This document shows, piece after piece, positions 14,635 through 14,757 of a DNA stretch of 14,757 nucleotides (positions within the stretch are counted from its first letter, which is position 1; the number at the start of each line of letters is the position of its first letter). The notes beneath the pieces are model-generated. The model was not told the DNA's origin and made no database searches. It was given only the letters and a program-made list of their open reading frames with translations. The DNA is taken from contig CALBSK010000075.1 in the NCBI GenBank assembly GCA_937967795.1, positions 1 through 14,757 of the forward strand. The letters are read 5' to 3'. Both the position numbers and the translations under genes were made by a program. The DNA is from an uncultured Alphaproteobacteria bacterium. GTDB lineage: Bacteria; Pseudomonadota; Alphaproteobacteria; UBA9655.

Positions 14635-14757
14635 CTACTACGACTTCTTAAATATCGTTGGACGGCGGCTTCGGGATAATCCCACAGCAAAAATCACCCT
14701 CACGGGCTGTAATGCAGACAATGCCTCGGAAAAAGGTAATACTGCTCTCTCTCGGCG
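14573..14757 (+). CDS. OmpA-family C-terminal domain, fragment running off the window
   Basis: The plus-strand frame is open from 14573 through the window end. From about 14593 it reads FSPDKLFGAGTLETYYDFLN, IVGRRLRDNPTAKITLTGCN and ADNASEKGNTALSR. This is the beginning of an OmpA-like peptidoglycan-binding domain of the kind that continues with RAE and binds diaminopimelate in the periplasm. No signal peptide or N-terminal half is present. The upstream sequence belongs to the oppositely oriented methyltransferase, so this looks like a fragment joined by rearrangement. ATG 14573 is only the first in-frame start and is probably not the native one. Composition is richer in GC than the neighbour. 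Confidence 0.6.
   Translation, partial: MRFTWLTFSPDKLFGAGTLETYYDFLNIVGRRLRDNPTAKITLTGCNADNASEKGNTALSR

Overview
This is an AT-rich window from what looks like an intracellular alphaproteobacterium. The S4 ribosomal protein is of the alphaproteobacterial type. The 5' end of a nucleotide (ATP/ADP) translocase gene of the Tlc/NTT family points to an energy-parasite lifestyle, as in Holosporales, Rickettsiales or similar endosymbionts. Order level cannot be settled by eye. Broken genes, two transposases (one intact, one decayed) and a tRNA-derived partial repeat indicate a heavily rearranged genome.

Layout. 1-236: the 3' end of a large hemagglutinin/CdiA-like protein with a pre-toxin ENN motif. 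292-1079: rpsD with a good promoter, then tRNA-Lys(CTT). 1080-1381: a gene-poor stretch with helically phased GTAGCA repeats. 1382-3073: a SulP anion transporter. It converges on a minus-strand pair at 6381-3335: an ABC exporter followed 56 nt later by a cysteine desulfurase with a hydrophobic N-terminal leader. 6811-7293: an Hsp20 chaperone. 7457-8804: a HAD phosphatase fused to a protein-L-isoaspartate methyltransferase and broken by a frameshift. 8884-9045: the first ~54 codons of a Tlc translocase, cut off by a complete IS4-family (Tn5-like) element at 9046-10710. The sequence right of the element is not Tlc but the tail of an unrelated, unidentified gene.

11454-11567 repeats the 3' half of tRNA-Lys together with the downstream GTAGCA pair, which is the pattern of integrase attachment sites. 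11672-12120 holds a decayed IS5-type transposase. 12332-13183 (minus) encodes an adenylate kinase with a signal-peptide-like leader and a C-terminal tail, followed by a strong terminator. Upstream on the same strand is a 5'-truncated methyltransferase, which abuts a plus-strand OmpA-like fragment at the window end.

Most notable are two normally cytosolic enzymes, adenylate kinase and cysteine desulfurase. Each carries a leader that ends where the family's usual N-terminus begins. With the Tlc remnant and the ABC exporter, this raises the possibility of housekeeping enzymes retargeted to the envelope or the host. That is inference, not demonstrated by the sequence.
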